Shown here: positions 62,675 to 64,000 of the stretch, piece by piece
Numbering within the stretch: position 1 is the stretch's first letter
How the letters are laid out: every line of letters starts with the position of its first letter
Assembly: GCA_964427425.1 (NCBI GenBank)
Contig: CAYRUD010000012.1
Span: 186,001-250,000 of the forward strand
Length of the DNA stretch: 64,000 nt
Direction of reading: 5' to 3'
Source: CAYRUD01 sp964427425
GTDB lineage: Bacteria; Chlamydiota; Chlamydiia; Chlamydiales; FEN-1388
The notes under the pieces: generated by a model
Told to the model about the DNA's origin: nothing
Database searches by the model: none
Seen by the model: only the letters and a program-made list of their open reading frames with translations
Position numbers and translations under genes: made by a program

Positions 62675-63306
62675 GTATCTCATCGCATGAACCATTAGTG
62701 GCTCTTTTAAATATGATTGTTAATTCTCCGTCATTGCATGGTCGATGGCTCAATACACTCTCGTATCTAGAAAATAGTGGAGCAAGAAAGATTGCAGCAT
62801 CTGAGAATCCCAATGTGGTTTCTTTAGAGGTCCTTAAACATGCGGCAGAAGAGTTTCGCCATGCATTCTTTTTAAAGAAACAAATAGATCGGGTAGTCTC
62901 TCATAGCTTTGATGGCTATGCTGAAGATCTCATTTTAGGAGGATGGAGTACTCGCCACTATCTACATCGTCTTGATGCTCGCGCATGTCGATATTTACGC
63001 TTAAATGGTGTAACTGCCCATGACGAGCTAAAAAAAATGGCCTATATCTTCGTGACATATGCAATTGAAACGCGAGCTTCAGAGATCTATCCATTATATG
63101 AGAAGATGCTGAGATCTCTTTCATCAAAAGCAACAGTAAAGTCAATTATCATTGAAGAGGAAGGGCATTTAAGCGAGATGACAAAAGCTATCTTAGAAAT
63201 TCCTCAAGGTCTTAAGCATGCCAAAGAGATTTGTCATCTGGAAAGTGAGCTTTATGAAAGGTGGCTTCAAGCGTGTACTCAAGATATTGATGCATTCATT
63301 GCTTAA
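62671..63306 (+). CDS. ferritin-like di-iron protein in the biotin operon, function unassigned
   Basis: This 211-residue protein is the last gene of the biotin operon. It starts at ATG 62671, overlapping the bioA stop (ATGA), with a perfect AGGAGG at 62660-62665. It is all-helical and carries a full di-iron carboxylate pattern: E34 (YLENSG), E61 and H64 (AEEFRHAF), E133 (YAIETRASEIY), E163 and H166 (IEEEGHLSEM). The family is ferritin-like but is not ferritin, rubrerythrin or a known biotin enzyme that I recognise. The operon has no bioC, bioH or other pimeloyl-supply gene, so an oxidative role in making the pimeloyl precursor is a testable idea. A biotin-linked iron or oxidative role is the alternative. 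Confidence 0.75.
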   Translation: MSISSHEPLVALLNMIVNSPSLHGRWLNTLSYLENSGARKIAASENPNVVSLEVLKHAAEEFRHAFFLKKQIDRVVSHSFDGYAEDLILGGWSTRHYLHRLDARACRYLRLNGVTAHDELKKMAYIFVTYAIETRASEIYPLYEKMLRSLSSKATVKSIIIEEEGHLSEMTKAILEIPQGLKHAKEICHLESELYERWLQACTQDIDAFIA

Positions 63307-63815
63307 AGCGATTTATGAGCGCTCAAGGTGTTTGAGAAGTCTTTTCGCTTTTGATCAGCATGATGGATTGCGATAGCAAGAGCGTCTGTCGCATCCAAAT
63401 AGGTCATAGCGTTCATATCAAGGCTTAAAAGCCGGCATAAATACGCTTGGATCTCCTCTTTTGTCGCAGCTCCAGTGCCAAAAATTCCGCATTTTACTTC
63501 ACGAGGAGAGTATCCATAGATTGGGACATTGCATTCACAAGCTGCGATCATGATACATCCTAAAGCTCCCCCAAGTTTTAAAGCGCTTTGGGCATTTTTT
63601 TGGATAAATGGAGTCTCAACAGCTATTTCTTTAGGATTAAATTTTCTCATTAAGGAGACGATACTTTGATAAATCGCATGATAACGCTGGCTTAGTAAAT
63701 CTCCTTTTGGTGGGCGAATAACACCTAAGTCATGCGTGTGGAAGCGGCCTGCTTTAAGCTCTAAGCATGCATATCCTGTTACAACAGTTCCTGGGTCAAT
63801 CCCTAATACGATCAT
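63303..63815 (-). CDS. ruvC: Holliday junction resolvase RuvC
   Basis: RuvC cuts Holliday junctions after RuvAB branch migration. The 170-residue protein has MIVLGIDPGTVVTGYACLE (first catalytic Asp), AVETPFIQKNAQSALKLG (catalytic Glu), and YLDATDALAIAIHHA (last acidic residues), all family hallmarks. Its stop codon and that of the di-iron gene share the palindrome TTAA. In Chlamydiaceae ruvC and ruvA are adjacent; here they are separated by the biotin block. Confidence 0.96.
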   Translation of the reverse strand: MIVLGIDPGTVVTGYACLELKAGRFHTHDLGVIRPPKGDLLSQRYHAIYQSIVSLMRKFNPKEIAVETPFIQKNAQSALKLGGALGCIMIAACECNVPIYGYSPREVKCGIFGTGAATKEEIQAYLCRLLSLDMNAMTYLDATDALAIAIHHADQKRKDFSNTLSAHKSL

Positions 63816-63845
63816 TCTCTCTCTCTTGCTGAAATAGTTCTCATT

Positions 63846-64000
63846 TTAGAAAAGGTCGTTGGTTGATTTGGGAGAGCTTAAATCGTCATATTGAGATCCA
63901 AATTGAAATGGCTCGTTCTTCCTCTTCTGTCCGAATAATAAGCCTTCTGAAGAGCTTTTAAAGAGATTCTCGCTTTCAAGATCGATACGTTCTTTTCCTT
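63846..64000 (-). CDS. 3' end of an uncharacterised gene (partial)
   Basis: A frame open to the window edge on the minus strand gives 50 residues ending in QFGSQYDDLSSPKSTNDLF and a TAA at 63846-63848. It is polar and rich in Ser, Lys and Asp. In Chlamydiaceae an uncharacterised gene precedes ruvC in this position, so it is probably its counterpart. It ends 30 bases before ruvC, so the two may be co-transcribed. Confidence 0.55.
   Translation of the reverse strand, partial: GKERIDLESENLFKSSSEGLLFGQKRKNEPFQFGSQYDDLSSPKSTNDLF

Noticed and set aside
1..64000. Alternative genetic code with TAA as glutamine
   Set aside because: rpoD, rpsT, bioB, the di-iron gene, ruvC and many others end properly at TAA with unrelated sequence or terminators beyond, so TAA works as a stop.
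1..64000. CRISPR array, insertion sequence or prophage
   Set aside because: I saw no regularly spaced repeats, transposase or integrase genes, or phage structural genes. The tRNA-Arg has no duplicated 3' end that would mark an attachment site.

Overview
The window looks like a stretch of chromosome from an environmental chlamydia (order Chlamydiales, probably a Parachlamydia/Waddlia/Simkania-like lineage outside Chlamydiaceae). The evidence is the combination of a chlamydial-type RpoD next to rpsT, McsA/McsB, two aromatic amino acid permeases, a double-length ThyX, a eukaryotic-like UDP-sugar pyrophosphorylase beside gpsA, the psd - mnmE - nth order, ruvA and ruvC close together, and a CesT-type type III secretion chaperone. 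The genus is an inference. Base composition is moderately AT-rich, and genes are tightly packed on both strands with good Shine-Dalgarno sites.

Layout. 1-7.5 kb: an interrupted DinG-type helicase, rpoD, a CoiA-like protein, a coiled-coil membrane protein and rpsT. 7.5-17.4 kb: a secreted CocE/S15-type hydrolase, AhpC, enolase, a pseudouridine synthase, mcsA-mcsB, a metallo-beta-lactamase-fold hydrolase, an unknown protein and tRNA-Arg(ACG). 17.6-20.8 kb: a three-gene lower mevalonate cluster (two GHMP kinases plus mevalonate diphosphate decarboxylase). 20.7-26.9 kb: a 1567-residue Rhs/YD-repeat protein whose tip is a hydrolase domain, followed by a stand-alone protein with a related domain. 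27.2-38 kb: prmA, an FmdB-type zinc ribbon, groES-groEL behind a CIRCE-like operator, a NamZ/DUF1343 protein, UvrD/PcrA, a membrane protein with HExxH, and ThyX. 38-44.3 kb: a leader with short reading frames, two aromatic permeases, trpS and uvrB. 44.4-47.5 kb: a CesT-type chaperone between two paralogous GHSHGG hydrolases. 47.6-57.6 kb: psd, a small exported protein, mnmE, nth, nnr, gpsA, a UDPGP-family enzyme, a heptosyltransferase and ruvA. 57.7-63.3 kb: a wHTH regulator divergent from bioB-bioF-bioD-bioA and a fifth gene encoding a ferritin-like di-iron protein. 63.3-64 kb: ruvC and the 3' end of another gene.

Three parts stand out. The biotin block has no bioC or bioH but ends in a translationally coupled gene with a complete E / ExxH / E / ExxH di-iron signature, a candidate for an unassigned early step in pimeloyl supply. 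The block sits between ruvA and ruvC, which suggests insertion. The hydrolase-chaperone-hydrolase trio looks like a type III effector cassette. The Rhs protein and its neighbour carry related alpha/beta-hydrolase domains.

Two genes (dinG and bioF) are each broken by a single in-frame TAA with the normal protein sequence continuing beyond it. In dinG the stop falls exactly where the invariant Gln of helicase motif VI is expected. These may be real decay, strain polymorphism or sequence error. General recoding of TAA is excluded because many intact genes here end in TAA.
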